Shown in pieces: positions 42,252 to 53,605 of a stretch of 64,000 nucleotides of DNA (position 1 is the stretch's first letter; each line of letters starts with the position of its first letter). Under the pieces are notes generated by a model. It worked only from the letters and a program-made list of their open reading frames with translations. It was not told the DNA's origin and searched no databases. The position numbers and the translations under genes were made by a program. Origin of the DNA: Linderina pennispora (taxonomy: Eukaryota > Kickxellomycota > Kickxellomycetes > Kickxellales > Kickxellaceae); the NCBI RefSeq assembly GCF_002104995.1, contig NW_024468262.1, positions 310,001 to 374,000 of the forward strand, read 5' to 3'.

Positions 42252-43704
42252 TAATGATACCATATATTAGATCTAAGATCCTGAATGTGATCTGTAATGT
42301 TTAAATATTCATATGGCATACACTACAGACATCACTCTTGTATTGCCTAAAGCGCTCTTTAGTTTCCATTGATACTGGTTTATTTTACACCCTTGGCCAT
42401 CCAATAGCCCAGGAATTTTATTCTCTTATAATGGAAACACATTGTTGATATCTTCAGAGAGGGGAAAATAAAAATATATCTGAACAAGATAGATGCTAAA
42501 GTAACGTCTAATAAAATCGGGTTTGTATTTCGTAATCCTTATCTCAGGAGTAATAGTATAACATCCAGAGAGGTCCCATGTGTATAGTTTCTCACAAAAA
42601 CTCTCAAACTGGGCACCTTAGATCTGATACAAGCCAGCTTCTGTACACGATGCATCTCCATACCAGTCATCAAATTACTTTTGTCGCCACTAACAAAACA
42701 CAGGGTTATGTTAAGATCGGTGAGACTGGTTCCTCATGCTAATTGTGCCAATAATTATATAGTCGGATATTCCTACAGCCCACCAGAAACTAAAGAGAAT
42801 CAATCGCTTAGCAGAAACTTGGGGTAAATGAGCTATCACCATGAGTGTCATTTTATATTGGTAGGTATGGAATGCTCGACTATCTGCTTTCTTATTTGCC
42901 CTCACTAGGGGCATTTTGTGTACCGTATATTGGATTCTATGCTCTCGAGGAATATTTAAAGAACCCCAAAAGGAGTGAGGAGGTTTGCCAATTCTATGTA
43001 GGTGACGATAAAAATGAGTAATCTTAAACAAAATGCATTTTGTAATATTGTTGTGTTTGTTGAATGTGTGGGGATTTTAAAAGCCATATTTAATACTGAA
43101 GAGAGAGAAAAGGGAATAGACGGGTTGCACAGGGGAGTTTTCAATACGGCCGTCTATGCAGCTTATCAGAGGCTACTCTATCTCCATATTGTAGGCTGTA
43201 GCGGGGCTCTCGTTGGCGCCTGGCTTGCTGTCACCTGATTCAGCTGACATGTCGACGTCAGGGACAGCCGCAGCGGGCGCGCAACAATATGTCTATGTCG
43301 TTTTGGTCACTATGTTTTCGTGCCCGGGAACTGTGTCACGCCATAGCTGCATTGGTGTCTTAGCCGAGAACACAGGTGGAAAATAAAGCCCACTAGTATC
43401 GGCTCATCTTTGTCGACACAGCACATAGTCTACTAGAAACAGCTTCTGCTCTACCATGGTAGCAATGTAGCTGTCCTCGTAAATAAATGTGGCAGGCTAT
43501 TTGTCTGAGGAAGCAGACTCAGAGGTCCTCCCAATGCAAGAATAGCTGGCAGATGCACTTACCCCACCTACAAAGAAGCACAGACATTCTTCCGCCGCCC
43601 TGTACTACACAAAGAGACCCAGATCTCAATGGGCACTGCAGACCACACCCGTGCTCCATTGTACTACAAAGCAACTCTTGCTATTATTTCACGATAAGCA
43701 CTGT
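42252..43704. other. AT-rich interval with one GC-rich coding-like fragment
   Basis: About 1.45 kb without a recognised gene. An exception is a GC-rich reverse-strand piece at 43283-43173, which translates as APAAAVPDVDMSAESGDSKP and ends MEIE-stop. It looks like the C-terminus of a disordered protein with no body attached, perhaps a gene fragment or last exon. Confidence 0.4.
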
Positions 43705-44172
43705 TTAACCATAGTACGGATTCTGCTGTCCTTGCTGCGCCATATACGCGTTCAACGCGCTGGAGTCGGCCTGCACGCCCAGCTGGTCTTGGCCCAACTC
43801 AGCCTGATCAGGGGCTGGCTGCGACGACTCCTTCGACCCGCCGTCCTTCTCGACCTTGACAGACTCCCTATACTTGACCAAGTACAGCTTCAGGGCCTCG
43901 GCGTAGTTTTCAAACCCCAGCGACTGCATCGCCCACAGAATGTCTTCGCCGTTGATAGTTTTCCGCTTCTCCTGCTGGCACCGGTCGCTGGCCTCGCTGG
44001 TAATGAAGGAAATAAATTCAGATACGCACTCCTGCACAGTCTCCTTTGCCTCCTTGGCTATCTTTGCGTTGTCTGGCAGGGACCGCTTCATGATCCGTGC
44101 CACGTTGGCGATAGGCAGGTAGCGGTCCTGCTCCTTTAGGTCCTCGTATTCCTCGGCGTGCTGGTCAGACAT
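43705..44172 (-). CDS. HAP3: CCAAT-binding factor subunit HAP3 (NF-YB)
   Basis: A 155-residue subunit of the trimeric CCAAT-box-binding transcription factor. The conserved histone-fold block begins [19 protein letters not shown], includes [20 protein letters not shown] and ends [20 protein letters not shown]. This core (about residues 16-105) pairs with HAP5 (NF-YC) to bind HAP2 and DNA. The tail is Gln/Asp/Ser-rich and disordered. In fungi the complex controls respiration, iron and nitrogen genes. Single exon; ATG at 44172. The call is unambiguous. Confidence 0.96.
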   Translation of the reverse strand: MSDQHAEEYEDLKEQDRYLPIANVARIMKRSLPDNAKIAKEAKETVQECVSEFISFITSEASDRCQQEKRKTINGEDILWAMQSLGFENYAEALKLYLVKYRESVKVEKDGGSKESSQPAPDQAELGQDQLGVQADSSALNAYMAQQGQQNPYYG

Positions 44173-44948
44173 TTTTAGGAGAAACGTGTAATAAATTGCG
44201 AAATTACAAAAAGAGAGGAAAAATAAGCGTGAATGACGCGCCTTCGCCAACCCTGCTCCGCGTGTGCGCGATTCTGACAGCCCTTGATTTCCAGCCCAGC
44301 GCAATCACACATGAGATCAGATTAGCGGCGATTTTCGTGTATTTCTAAATTTGGTATTTCTTGGCGACTATGCTGCAATATGCAAGGCAGGTGCTTGCTT
44401 TGCATGCTAGCTGAGGATCTGCTCCTGGAGTGACTGCAGGCTTTCCCACTACAGATGGCGTGGTTCGGCTCATTTCGGCTGTCCTTTGCTCCGAGCACCG
44501 CTGAGAGAGCGACACAATTCTGCCGAAGCCAGCCTACTGCATATATTTTTGGGCAAATTGCTGATAAGCAGCAGCACAGTAAAAGGGGTGGGGCGATCAT
44601 AAATCGTGCAGTGCCTGCTCGCAAGCCATCTTTCTGCTCTGCCGGTATTGGTCAGCTTAGAGGAATGACAAGGAAGAGGAGCAATTTCGAACATCTGAAA
44701 CTGCAGCATCAATCAGACCATGTGCCAAGAGCAATTACGTGGTGCATACAAAAGGCTTTGTTTGCTTGAGAATGGGGGCAATTATTAAAAGCGAGCGACG
44801 AAATATAAAAAACGCAGGAATAAACGGCATGAAAAAGATTAGAAGAATCGCTAAGGGAGAGACGGAGTGGTGGTGGTGGAGATGCTCTAACTGGAATAAG
44901 GGATGGGGGAAATAACGCAGTAATAAATAACGCAATGGTATGATGCTT
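44173..44948. other. Intergenic interval downstream of the Gln/Pro-rich gene
   Basis: This holds the HAP3 promoter and the 3' region of the next reverse-strand gene. No gene is recognised. Confidence 0.55.
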
Positions 44949-46847
44949 TTACATGTACATTGAGGCCGCGTGCGAGTCGGCATCCTCGTCGGACTCGTCC
45001 TCGTCCATGTCGTGTTGCTCCTCGGCCACCCGATCGAGTGCGGCGTATGCAGGATCGATCATGATGGAGGGGATTTCAGGCGGCGGCGCGGCACAGCCCT
45101 TGAGGTGCGGGTTGTTGGGCCGCGGCGTGCGCTTTGGACGCAGCGTGTCCAGCAGCTTGAACAGCTTGGTGTATGTGGGCGTGCGCCATTCGAGGGTGCC
45201 CACTTTGACCTCGCCATCGTCGTCAGTGTGCTCGGGGCTCATGGCGCTCGGCACAAAGGCCAGATTCGGGTCGAACTCGTTTGGCAGGAACGGGTATTGC
45301 GTGCGGTCAAAGACCTTGCGTCGCCCGGCCGCCTTCTTGATTCGTCTAGCGCGGCGACGGTCGCGCTGCTGCTTGAGCAGAGCCTTGTCCTCGGTGGTCC
45401 GGTGCTTGGCTTTCAGCGAGCTAAAATACACGCTGAGCCCGTGCTCGATGCGTTCGACGGTGCCGCCATGGGCGTTGTAGAAGGCGTGGACAATCTGCTG
45501 CGTCACCTGTGCATTGCGCGGCGACTTGAACGACTGCTGGTAATCCCACTGCGTGTTGCCCGGCGACATAAAGTGCTGGTCGACGAAAGCGCGAATGTTT
45601 GCCTGGAACCGATTCTTTTCGAGCTTGAGCTGCGAGTAGCTTTGCTGTCCGGGCGGCGACAGCTTGGAGGACCCGGGCGTCGCGCTGCGCTGGTGCAGCA
45701 TGTGGTGTGTCATCGAGGCTGGGGCCGACGACGGTGGCGCATGCGCCAGACCGCCGGGTGGGCCGTGTGGGGACATCATGGAGGCGGGGATCTGGCGGCC
45801 CATGGCGAGCGACGGCTTGGACGTTGCCCCGCCGGTGTCGGGTCCGTGGGCGTGTCCTGGGGCGGAGGGCGGGCCTAGCATCGGCTGCTTCTGGGACAGC
45901 ATTGCAGCCGACGCGCTGTTGGGCGCCTGGGAGGGGTGGACTGGCGATTGGCGGATTGGCGGTAAAGAGATGGATTGCTGCTGTTGCTGTTGCTGATGTT
46001 GCTGATGTTGCTGATGTTGCTGATGTTGCTGTTGCTGTTGGGTCTGGTGTGGCGGCGCCGACGATGGCGGCGGGTGATAAGGGAACCGGGGCTGGTACTG
46101 CTGCAGCGGCGGCGGCTTGCTGTGCTTTGGATGTGGCGGCGAGTGCGGGCGCGCCGACATGGGCATCTGCGGGGCCATGTACTTTGCCGGCTGGTGGAAC
46201 GTGGTCTGCGGGCCGGCGGATCGCATGAGGCTGGGCGTCGAGAACCCTGGATTCCGCGCCAGCGCTGCAGGCGGTGGAAGCGAAATCGACATGGATTGTT
46301 GCGTGGGTGGCGGTGGCGTGTTATAGAAGCTGGTAGCAGGGTTTCCAGTGGCTGGACGATGATAATCGCGTGGGGATTGTTGCTGGGCACCGCCATGCTG
46401 GAGACGCGGCGACGCTGAGGGAGACCGCGCCTGCTGACTTGCTGGCGCGCTTGGCTGTGCTGACGAGTGCGGAAGCGCGGACAGGGGTGGCAGCGAATGA
46501 TCGTGGGAGTCGCGCGGCGCGACAATGCTGGCCAGAGAATGGCCACCACGCCCCGTACCCAGCGATGCCAGCACCGTATCCATCGAACTCTGCAGCCGGC
46601 TCACGTCAGCTGCGAGCCGCTCCTGCGAGACCACTATTTGCTCGAGCAGACTCAGAATCCGCGGATGCAATGATGGGTCCTGCGCCTGCTGCTCGCTGAG
46701 CGTGTCCACCTCCATTTCGTGCGTGGTCATGACGCCCGTGCTGGGTGTTCGCTGCGGTGCCGAGGGGCGGACGGGGGCGGAGATGGGTGAGGGCGGCGAC
46801 GATGAACCATCGGTCCGTGGCCGCTTACTGCCGTCCAGGGGCGACAT
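44949..46847 (-). CDS. Large Pro/Gln/Ser-rich putative nuclear protein of unknown family
   Basis: A 632-residue protein starting MSPLDGSKRPRTDGSS (ATG at 46847). The first ~400 residues are low complexity: Pro/Ser/His-rich with a Gln/His tract (residues ~271-294, from CAG/CAT-type repeats near 45966-46035), preceded by one predicted coiled helix (SLLEQIVVSQERLAADVSRL). A compact, conserved-looking block at ~405-520 reads RFQANIRAFVDQHFMSPGNT, FYNAHGGTVERIEHGLSVYF, then a strongly basic run RDRRRARRIKKAAGRRKVFD, a likely nuclear signal or DNA contact. The C-terminus is acidic (DEDESDEDADSH). The layout resembles transcription co-regulators, but I do not recognise the block and claim no function. 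It diverges from a SANT-like gene across a long promoter region. Confidence 0.7.
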   Translation of the reverse strand: MSPLDGSKRPRTDGSSSPPSPISAPVRPSAPQRTPSTGVMTTHEMEVDTLSEQQAQDPSLHPRILSLLEQIVVSQERLAADVSRLQSSMDTVLASLGTGRGGHSLASIVAPRDSHDHSLPPLSALPHSSAQPSAPASQQARSPSASPRLQHGGAQQQSPRDYHRPATGNPATSFYNTPPPPTQQSMSISLPPPAALARNPGFSTPSLMRSAGPQTTFHQPAKYMAPQMPMSARPHSPPHPKHSKPPPLQQYQPRFPYHPPPSSAPPHQTQQQQQHQQHQQHQQHQQQQQQQSISLPPIRQSPVHPSQAPNSASAAMLSQKQPMLGPPSAPGHAHGPDTGGATSKPSLAMGRQIPASMMSPHGPPGGLAHAPPSSAPASMTHHMLHQRSATPGSSKLSPPGQQSYSQLKLEKNRFQANIRAFVDQHFMSPGNTQWDYQQSFKSPRNAQVTQQIVHAFYNAHGGTVERIEHGLSVYFSSLKAKHRTTEDKALLKQQRDRRRARRIKKAAGRRKVFDRTQYPFLPNEFDPNLAFVPSAMSPEHTDDDGEVKVGTLEWRTPTYTKLFKLLDTLRPKRTPRPNNPHLKGCAAPPPEIPSIMIDPAYAALDRVAEEQHDMDEDESDEDADSHAASMYM

Positions 46848-49392
46848 GCGATTCAAGAATTATATGGGCCGTATGTGCTGCTGAGACCGTCCGCTGCAGA
46901 ACTCGGTGTGTGGGGCGTGTACGGTGCGAGCGACGAAACAAGAAATGGAGCAAAATAATAGGCTGGCTAAATAGGACGCTTTTGGCCAGAGGAAATAAAA
47001 AAAGCCCCCACTGAACGGATAGAGTGCCGTAAAATAAAAAGGAACGAAAATGAGAAAAACTACAGGGGTGGAAGAGAGAAGAGGGCGTGTATTAATATAA
47101 TGGAGGAACCGGTCATGTATAAACGCGTTTCACGACGAGAAAATGGCCCAGCAACTGACGGATTGTTGTAGAGCAAAAGGAAAAAGGCCCAAAGTGCATA
47201 AATTGTAATGGCGAGCAGTCAAAAGCAAGAAGCTATGCAGAAGGAGGATGCAAAAAGCTGGAGTACCTTTTTTTTAATTAGGTTCAAGAGCAGCAAAAAG
47301 GATAGGAGAAAAAGCCTGTCAAGGAAATCTTTTTTGCTTTCCTTCCAGCGCGAGGCAGAACCACAAGACTTTATCTCCCTGATGTTCGGAGACACATGCA
47401 CAGACCCAGTGACTGAGCAAAAGGGAAAGGTGAGTGAATAAGGAGAAAACGCGAGTGGGGAAAAAAGTGGAGGGAAGAGTGGTTATATAATAATCAGAAA
47501 GGTGCAGACGCGTACAGCCGGTAGAATACTGCGCTGGTAGCATATAAGAAATCGATGCAGAAATAAAGAGAAGGGGGAGAACAAAGTATAAAAGCAAAAA
47601 GGCAAAGAGAAAAAGACCTGTATTTGTTTGCCTCCAGTGCTGGAAAAATTTTCTGCGTGCGCGTAAACAAATCCCTCTGCTCCAATTGAAAGAATATCGA
47701 AGTGGGATTCTTGAAAACCGCCCGGGGGGTAGCGGGGCAGAAGGGCGAACGCGTAAGAGCAGGAGTATTCGGCGAAAAAGCGGATGGCCAGGTTTTCCTA
47801 TTGCATCAAGGCGAGCACAAGGCGACGTTTGCGAGCGAGGGGGGGTGATCAGCGCCTCCCCCCACCATCTTACGCACGAAATGGCTTGAATGCGGCTTGC
47901 CTTAAAGTTGCAAAATGGCAATCCCCTGTGCGTTTTTCGCTCTACACGCAATTGGCTAACCGATCGATTTTCCACTATGCCTCCGGACACGATACAGTGC
48001 GAAATGCGCGGACATAATAATGCAGACCGCAAACCGCGGGCTGTGGCGCTGAGCTTCGCTGATTGCCCCCCAATCGTGCTTTCATGCGACCATCCGATTC
48101 TTAAAATGATTTAGGAAGTGTCAACCAAGGAAAGTCCTTTTGGCCGCGGGGCCATGCGTGTGGATTGGCTGGCTGGCGGGCGGGCGGGGCACGCAACTCC
48201 AAGGATAGCATGCAGCGTGCGGGTCCAGCCAATGGGGCCGCTGTCCGTGCGCGAGGCGGGGGAATCCATCCTGCTCGCCACGCCGCAAAAATGGCCTCCA
48301 GCGTGCCGGCCGTCTCGCGCTGGTGCCGGCCAGTAGTTGCCCCTGCTGATAAACTAATATCCCGAGGTAGCGCCAAAAGGGGAGGGGCCAAAAAAGCCCC
48401 GGCGGTAATGCTGTGCCTCCCCTTGCAGCCTGCAGCCAAAAAGCATGGTGTGCACCAATTGGATCCTGGCACAGCGCCAGCGGCGATGGTTACCCGGAAT
48501 GGTCAAGCGGACCGGGTGCTGCTATTTGCATCGTTGCCAGGCGATAGTGAGTCAGCCCTCGACAGCGGGGGAACCTGGGTGGAGGAATCCGAGTGGAGGC
48601 GCCAGCGGACCATGTGCGCTGACACGATTGCGATGTCCAGTGGGCGTGGGACGCTTTCTTTCTCTGCCCATGCTCGTCTGGCCATTTTAAGAGCGCGGGA
48701 CTGTGCTAGGTGATCTCGGTAGGATTACAAACTGTCTTTTTATTTTTTATTTTTTTGGAGACCGGGCAATTCTTTTAGGGCACATATCCGATCGCTCGCA
48801 AGCCCGAACCCTACAGCTCGGAATTAGCTCAGCTGCATCATGCAAGCGGGTACGTCGCTAGCTGCGCAGCCACCGGTTCGCCTCTCCTTTTTCCTTGAGC
48901 AGCGGCACACCTTGTTTTCCCTTCAGAATTCGACGCAGAGCAGGTGGTGGTGGCCCAATAGGCAGCCAGCGAATCTGCGAGTGGGTCGCCTCGCTGCCCC
49001 ACGCCTTTGTGGGCCATCCGCTGCTGCAATTGTTTTTCATCATAAAAGAGATATGGAGGGCAGGGAATACCTTGTCCACAACTTTCAGACCTGGAGGGAT
49101 ACACCGCCAGTAGTATCTCCTAAGGATACCCGAGCACAAAGCAGCTCTCCCCCCTCAAGGGCACCTGTGCGTGTTCCCCTGCTCTTGACAGTCTCTCTGG
49201 CAGGCTGCTTGACGCGTCTTGGCACTCAAAAAGAAAAAAGTCCTGCTCGGCTGCCTATAGGCTCGACAGATTTCGTATCTATTGCGGCATTTGTCCACAA
49301 CATCCCTTTTTCGCCCTCTCGTCTTCTCTTATTTCTATACACTTGCTGAATGGCCCACCCCCTTTAAATTTTCATTTTTCTCCTTCTCAAGC
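46848..49392. promoter_or_regulatory. 2.5-kb divergent regulatory region with several CCAAT boxes
   Basis: No gene is supported in this long space between two divergent, probably regulatory genes. Five CCAAT/ATTGG pentamers lie within about 500 nt: 47951-47955, 48070-48074, 48164-48168, 48229-48233 and 48455-48462 (the last palindromic). Long pyrimidine-rich stretches next to both genes look like leaders. A 237-codon reverse frame across 47319-48032 has no ATG start and reflects the CT-rich sequence. Confidence 0.5.
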
Positions 49393-50910
49393 ATGGCGTA
49401 TAGTCACGACAGCGACCGGACAAACACCCCGTCCGAGCACGAGCACATTCCAAGCCAGGGGCAATCTGCACTCGAGCATGCTTCCAAGCTCGCACATATC
49501 CTCGACAACAGCAGCAACAACAGTAGCAGAGACCGGTCGCTAGCCGCGGCCCGGTCAGAGTCCCCGCAGGCAGGCATGCAGGCGTACCACCGCTCAGCAC
49601 GGGAGCCGAACGGCTCGCCAGCAATTAACAACCGGCCAAAATCCTCGCTCAGCAACGACGGCTCGGGGCGGCGGGCGTCGCCGGACGCAAGCCAGGCGGG
49701 CGGGCAGACAGCCCAGCGGCAGGCGGGCGACGTGCCGCCGGGGCTGCGGTACTCGCACAGCGAGGCGATATACGAGCGGTCGGGGCACAGCGACGAGGGC
49801 AAGGCCGGGTACGCGCTGTGGCTGCCATGGGAGGAATCGGCGCTGATCGACTGGCTGTACGAGCCCAGCAACCGGCGGCTGTTCAACGAGCCGCGACGCA
49901 AGAAGGACTGCCACGAGCGCATCATCCGCGACGTGCTGCCGAGCAAAACAAGCCGCGCTATCGAGGGCAAGATCCGCACGCTTGAGAAGCGCTACCAGCG
50001 GGCCGAGGCCGAGACACACCGGCCCGACTTTTCCACCAAGCACCAGGGCAAGCGCGCCGACGAGGTGGCCGAGGCATTATGCACAAACTACTTCAAGCTG
50101 CATGCCATCTTCAATCCCGCCGCACGCCAGGCCCCATGGCACAAGGATGGGCCCGGCGCCCGCTCGCCCAGCCTGGCCAGCACGTCGCTCAGCGTGCCAC
50201 GCGCGTCGCCGCCGCGGATAGCCAGCGCCGAGTCGATGCCCCATGGGCAGCAGCTGGTCCGCAAGATCGCCCCCAAGCGCGGGCTCGACGACGACGACAC
50301 GCCCACCATGCTGGGCGGCAAGCGCAGCCGCACCTTCCCCACCATGGCGCTGGTCAACGGCCGCTCGCCTGCCCAGTTCCTGCCTGCAAAGGCGCCGCTG
50401 CAGGCCAAGCAGCCGCAGCGCTCGCCGCTGCCCCTGCGGCTGCAGCAGCAGCTCGCCCCGCCGCGCCTATACGATCCGCTGGGCGAAATGCCTGCCCGTC
50501 CAGCCACGGCCACCTCGGCCACAATGCCCATCCCTGTCGTGTCTGCCCCACAGCCCACCACGGCGCCGCTCGGCGGGTCCATGCGCCAAGCCGCCCGCGA
50601 CGACGAGGCGCCGCCCGCCCCGCGTGAGGAAATCGAATGGCTCCAGCTCAACCTCCGGCGCGAGGAGCTGGCCTTCCGGAAGCAGGCGCTGGAGCAGGAG
50701 CGTGTGCTGGAGGCCCAGCGCGTCCGGCTCGAGGAGCGGCGGCTAGAAATGCAGGCCCGCGAGGCTGACCTCGAGAGCCAGCGGCTCCTGGTGCAGCAGA
50801 AGCAGATGGACGTGCAGGTCGAGACACTCAAGGGCCTCACCAGCATGCTACACCAGACTGTCGCTAGCTTGCATGATGTGCTACGTGATCTCGCCCGACC
50901 CAGCCAATGA
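49393..50910 (+). CDS. Myb/SANT-like DNA-binding protein with C-terminal coiled coil
   Basis: A 505-residue protein starting at the ATG at 49393 (MAYSHDSDRTNTPSEHEH). A trihelical SANT/MADF-like domain lies at about residues 139-205: YALWLPWEESALIDWLYEPS, RRLFNEPRRKKDCHERIIRD, KTSRAIEGKIRTLEKRYQRA. Its spaced aromatics match DNA-binding modules common in early fungi and transposon-derived regulators. The middle is Pro/Ser/Ala-rich. At about residues 412-480 a long, highly charged helix (EEIEWLQLNLRREELAFRKQ and on) should form a coiled coil for dimerisation. This is a likely transcription factor; targets are unknown. The frame is open upstream of the ATG but carries the leader. Confidence 0.72.
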   Translation: MAYSHDSDRTNTPSEHEHIPSQGQSALEHASKLAHILDNSSNNSSRDRSLAAARSESPQAGMQAYHRSAREPNGSPAINNRPKSSLSNDGSGRRASPDASQAGGQTAQRQAGDVPPGLRYSHSEAIYERSGHSDEGKAGYALWLPWEESALIDWLYEPSNRRLFNEPRRKKDCHERIIRDVLPSKTSRAIEGKIRTLEKRYQRAEAETHRPDFSTKHQGKRADEVAEALCTNYFKLHAIFNPAARQAPWHKDGPGARSPSLASTSLSVPRASPPRIASAESMPHGQQLVRKIAPKRGLDDDDTPTMLGGKRSRTFPTMALVNGRSPAQFLPAKAPLQAKQPQRSPLPLRLQQQLAPPRLYDPLGEMPARPATATSATMPIPVVSAPQPTTAPLGGSMRQAARDDEAPPAPREEIEWLQLNLRREELAFRKQALEQERVLEAQRVRLEERRLEMQAREADLESQRLLVQQKQMDVQVETLKGLTSMLHQTVASLHDVLRDLARPSQ

Positions 50911-51193
50911 CTTCGTTTTAGAATCTGCCAACTGTACCTTCCATGAATAGCTCTCCTCCCCTCCGCTCCCTCCCCTGTTCCCACACTAATTCCATATCGC
51001 TAGCTTATTGGCACAAATCAATGTTTGCTTTTCAGCCCTTCGAGAAAATCAACCGACTGAGGATTCGCTGTATTTTGGTTATCCTTCGTATCTAAATTTG
51101 GCATGTCTCCTCCGCACTCCACCCCCACACCCCGCTGCGAATCATGTGTTATTATTGTTACGGGAGGCCGCTAAATGAAAAACAACTCGCTGC

Positions 51194-53117
51194 TCAGTGG
51201 TGGTAGTGGGGGTAGTGGTCAGCAGCATCCAGATCCCGCCTCCCCAGCCACGCCTCCTTCACCGCCGCCGTCTCCTGCCGGACGCGATCGCTGTGCACCA
51301 GCGCCGTGACGGCCTGCAGGTCCAGCCCCAGCATCTCCACAATGAAATTCCCAATGTCGGTGTTCTCGTGGTTCCCCGCCAGCAGATGCGCATCCCTGCC
51401 GTACGCATACAGGTTGACGTCCACCGCGCTGTGCCCATGCGTCGACCATCCGAGCTGGGCGCGAGTCGACTCGGCGTCGCTCAGCAGCTGCCGCAGCCGC
51501 ACCGACTCGGTCTCCTTGGCAACCGCCGAGATTTCGTCGTGCGTCGCGTCGGAAATCCCCATCCACTTGGGGAACACCGTGTCGCGCACAAACGCGTACT
51601 TGTCGCTGTCCTTGGTGCCCAGCGCCAGGATCTGCGGCGCAATGTACTCGATCGAGTGCTTGACTGGCTCCAGCGCATGCGGGTTCCACAGGTACTCGGG
51701 GTACTCGGCCGTCAGCTGCTTGGCCACCGAGAAGCCGCCAGTCTCGTGGTCCGACACGCTAACCATCACCGTGTCGGGGTTCTCGTCAACAAACTTGCGC
51801 ACCACGGCAATGGCATCCCAGTACGCGATGATGTCACGCACATGCGCAGCCGGGTCGTTCGTGTGCGCTGCCATGTCGATGCGGCTGCCCTCAATCATCA
51901 GGAAGAACCCAGAGTCGCTGTCCTTGGTTGCCGACTTCAGGATCCGCAGCGCCTTGTCCGACATGTCCGCCAGTGACGGCTGCTCCTCAGGCTTCCGGTC
52001 AATGTCATAGTCCATGTGCGACAGCGCAAACGAACCCAGCACCGGCAGCACCTCCTTGGTGGTCTCCAGCTGGTCAAACGCCTTGCGGTCCTTCAGCACC
52101 CGGAACCCAGCCTGCTTCGCCTCGCTCCACAAGTCGCGGTTGTCCATCCGGCAGCTGTCGTTGCCGGCGCTCTGCGGCAAAAAGTGGCACCGCCCGCCGC
52201 CAAACATCAGGTCCACCACGGATCCCAGCGAGTAGTTGCCAATCTGGTACTCGGCAATCAAATCTTCCATGTCGCGATGCAGCACATGCGACGAGAACGC
52301 CGCCGGCGTCGCATGCGTAATCCGGCTCGTCGCCACCAGCCCAGTAAGCATCTTGCGCTGCAGCTTCGCTGCCTCCAGCACCGTGCCGCACGGCGACTCG
52401 CTGTCCATCACGCCAATAGCGCCATTGTACGACTTGTGACCACACGAAAACGCCGTTGCGCCTGCTGCAGAGTCCGTTACCAGCGAGCTGCTCGACCGCG
52501 TGCGCGACGAGCCCACAAGGATCTCGTCCAGCGGGCTCTGGAACCCGACCGGCAGCTTGTGCGTCTGCTGCCAAAAGTTGCGTGCCATCGTCTCAGACGC
52601 TGGCCCAAACCCGTCGCTGATCATCAGAATCACATTGCGCTTCTTGGACCGCCGCATCCAGCTGATGCCGTCGAAATACAGCCACACCATGCCAAACATC
52701 GAGACCGTCACCAGCGCAACCACTGTGACCCAGAAGCCCTTGCCCTACACCCAATACGCTTGGACAAGTGAGTTTAAATGTGTCTTACAAACAGTTACAC
52801 CCTGTCTAGTCCCTTCCGCTCTCCCCAAAAATAAGCCACTGGCTGGCTGAAATTTGACGCCTTACCTTTCTCAAACGCCGGCGGGCGCCCAGACTCGCGC
52901 CGTAATAAAGCGTGTCGTTATCCGACACCTCCATCGCACCCGGGTGCGTTCCAGAGCCAAGGAACTCGTCGTGGTCCTCAAAGTCGCTCATCTCGCCTGC
53001 CTCCTGCCGCACCAGACTATGGCGCCCTTCGTGACTGTCAGAACTGGCCCGTGTAGGCACTGCCGCATAGGGAATCTGTCCCTGGGACCTGGGTTTCTCG
53101 GGAAGACGAGGTGCCAT
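51194..53117 (-). CDS. PHO8: Vacuolar-type repressible alkaline phosphatase
   Basis: A 600-residue type II membrane enzyme. Exon 1 (53117-52866) encodes a cytosolic tail with acidic Ser/Asp motifs (EMSDFEDHDEFLGS). A 121-nt intron (52865-52745; GTAAGG donor, GTGTAG acceptor) leads to exon 2, which opens with the membrane anchor (FWVTVVALVTVSMFGMVWLY). Catalytic features are in family order: metal Asp in MISDGFGPASE, nucleophile Ser in VTDSAAGATAFSCG, IEGSRIDMAAHTNDPAAH, VSDHETGGFS and the last metal His in STHGHSAVDVNLYAYG. In yeast Pho8 is delivered to the vacuole by the AP-3 route using its N-terminal tail and is matured there. This gene encodes the full-length enzyme without frame breaks. 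Confidence 0.93.
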
Positions 53118-53605
53118 GGCGAGCGAAAAAAAAAAAAGGGGTCTGAAATTAAGGAATAACGTCTGGCGAGTTGTAAAGAAAAAGGTTTGTTCAAAAGGGA
53201 ATTGCAAAAGTCAAAAACAAATGTAAAAAAGGGGAGGAATATAAAGGCGAAGGGGAAAGAGAAGAGGTGTGGTTAAGGAGTAAAGCAGAGCGAAGGAGTC
53301 TTGGAGAGCCGGAGCGAAGAAAAGGCGAAGGCTTCAGGATGTCCGCACTGCCGTTGCTGCGCTACAGCCAAAGGCCGTTATCGCACGTGTGCCGAAAAGC
53401 CGCACTATCTATTCCGTCAGCTGACTGATAGGCAACAATCTGCTTTGTGGAAAACAAAAGTTGCTAATATCCTTCGCCTCACAAACACCGGCGGCGGCTT
53501 TACTGTCTTGTGTCGTTTGGGCAGAGTGCGGATTTCCTAGCGCAGTTTTTTTTGTTTTGATTTGGTCACTTATTCAATGTTTTAGACACAAATGCAGGCT
53601 GCGCC
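53118..53605. other. Intergenic interval, RRP40 to PHO8
   Basis: This holds the PHO8 promoter and A/G-rich leader (a pyrimidine-rich leader on the coding strand) and the RRP40 3' region. No other feature is seen. Confidence 0.55.

Noticed and set aside
47319-48032. A 237-codon reverse-strand open frame with hydrophobic stretches
   Set aside because: It has no ATG start, lies in CT-rich promoter and leader sequence, and reads as low-complexity Leu/Phe/Ser with no motif.
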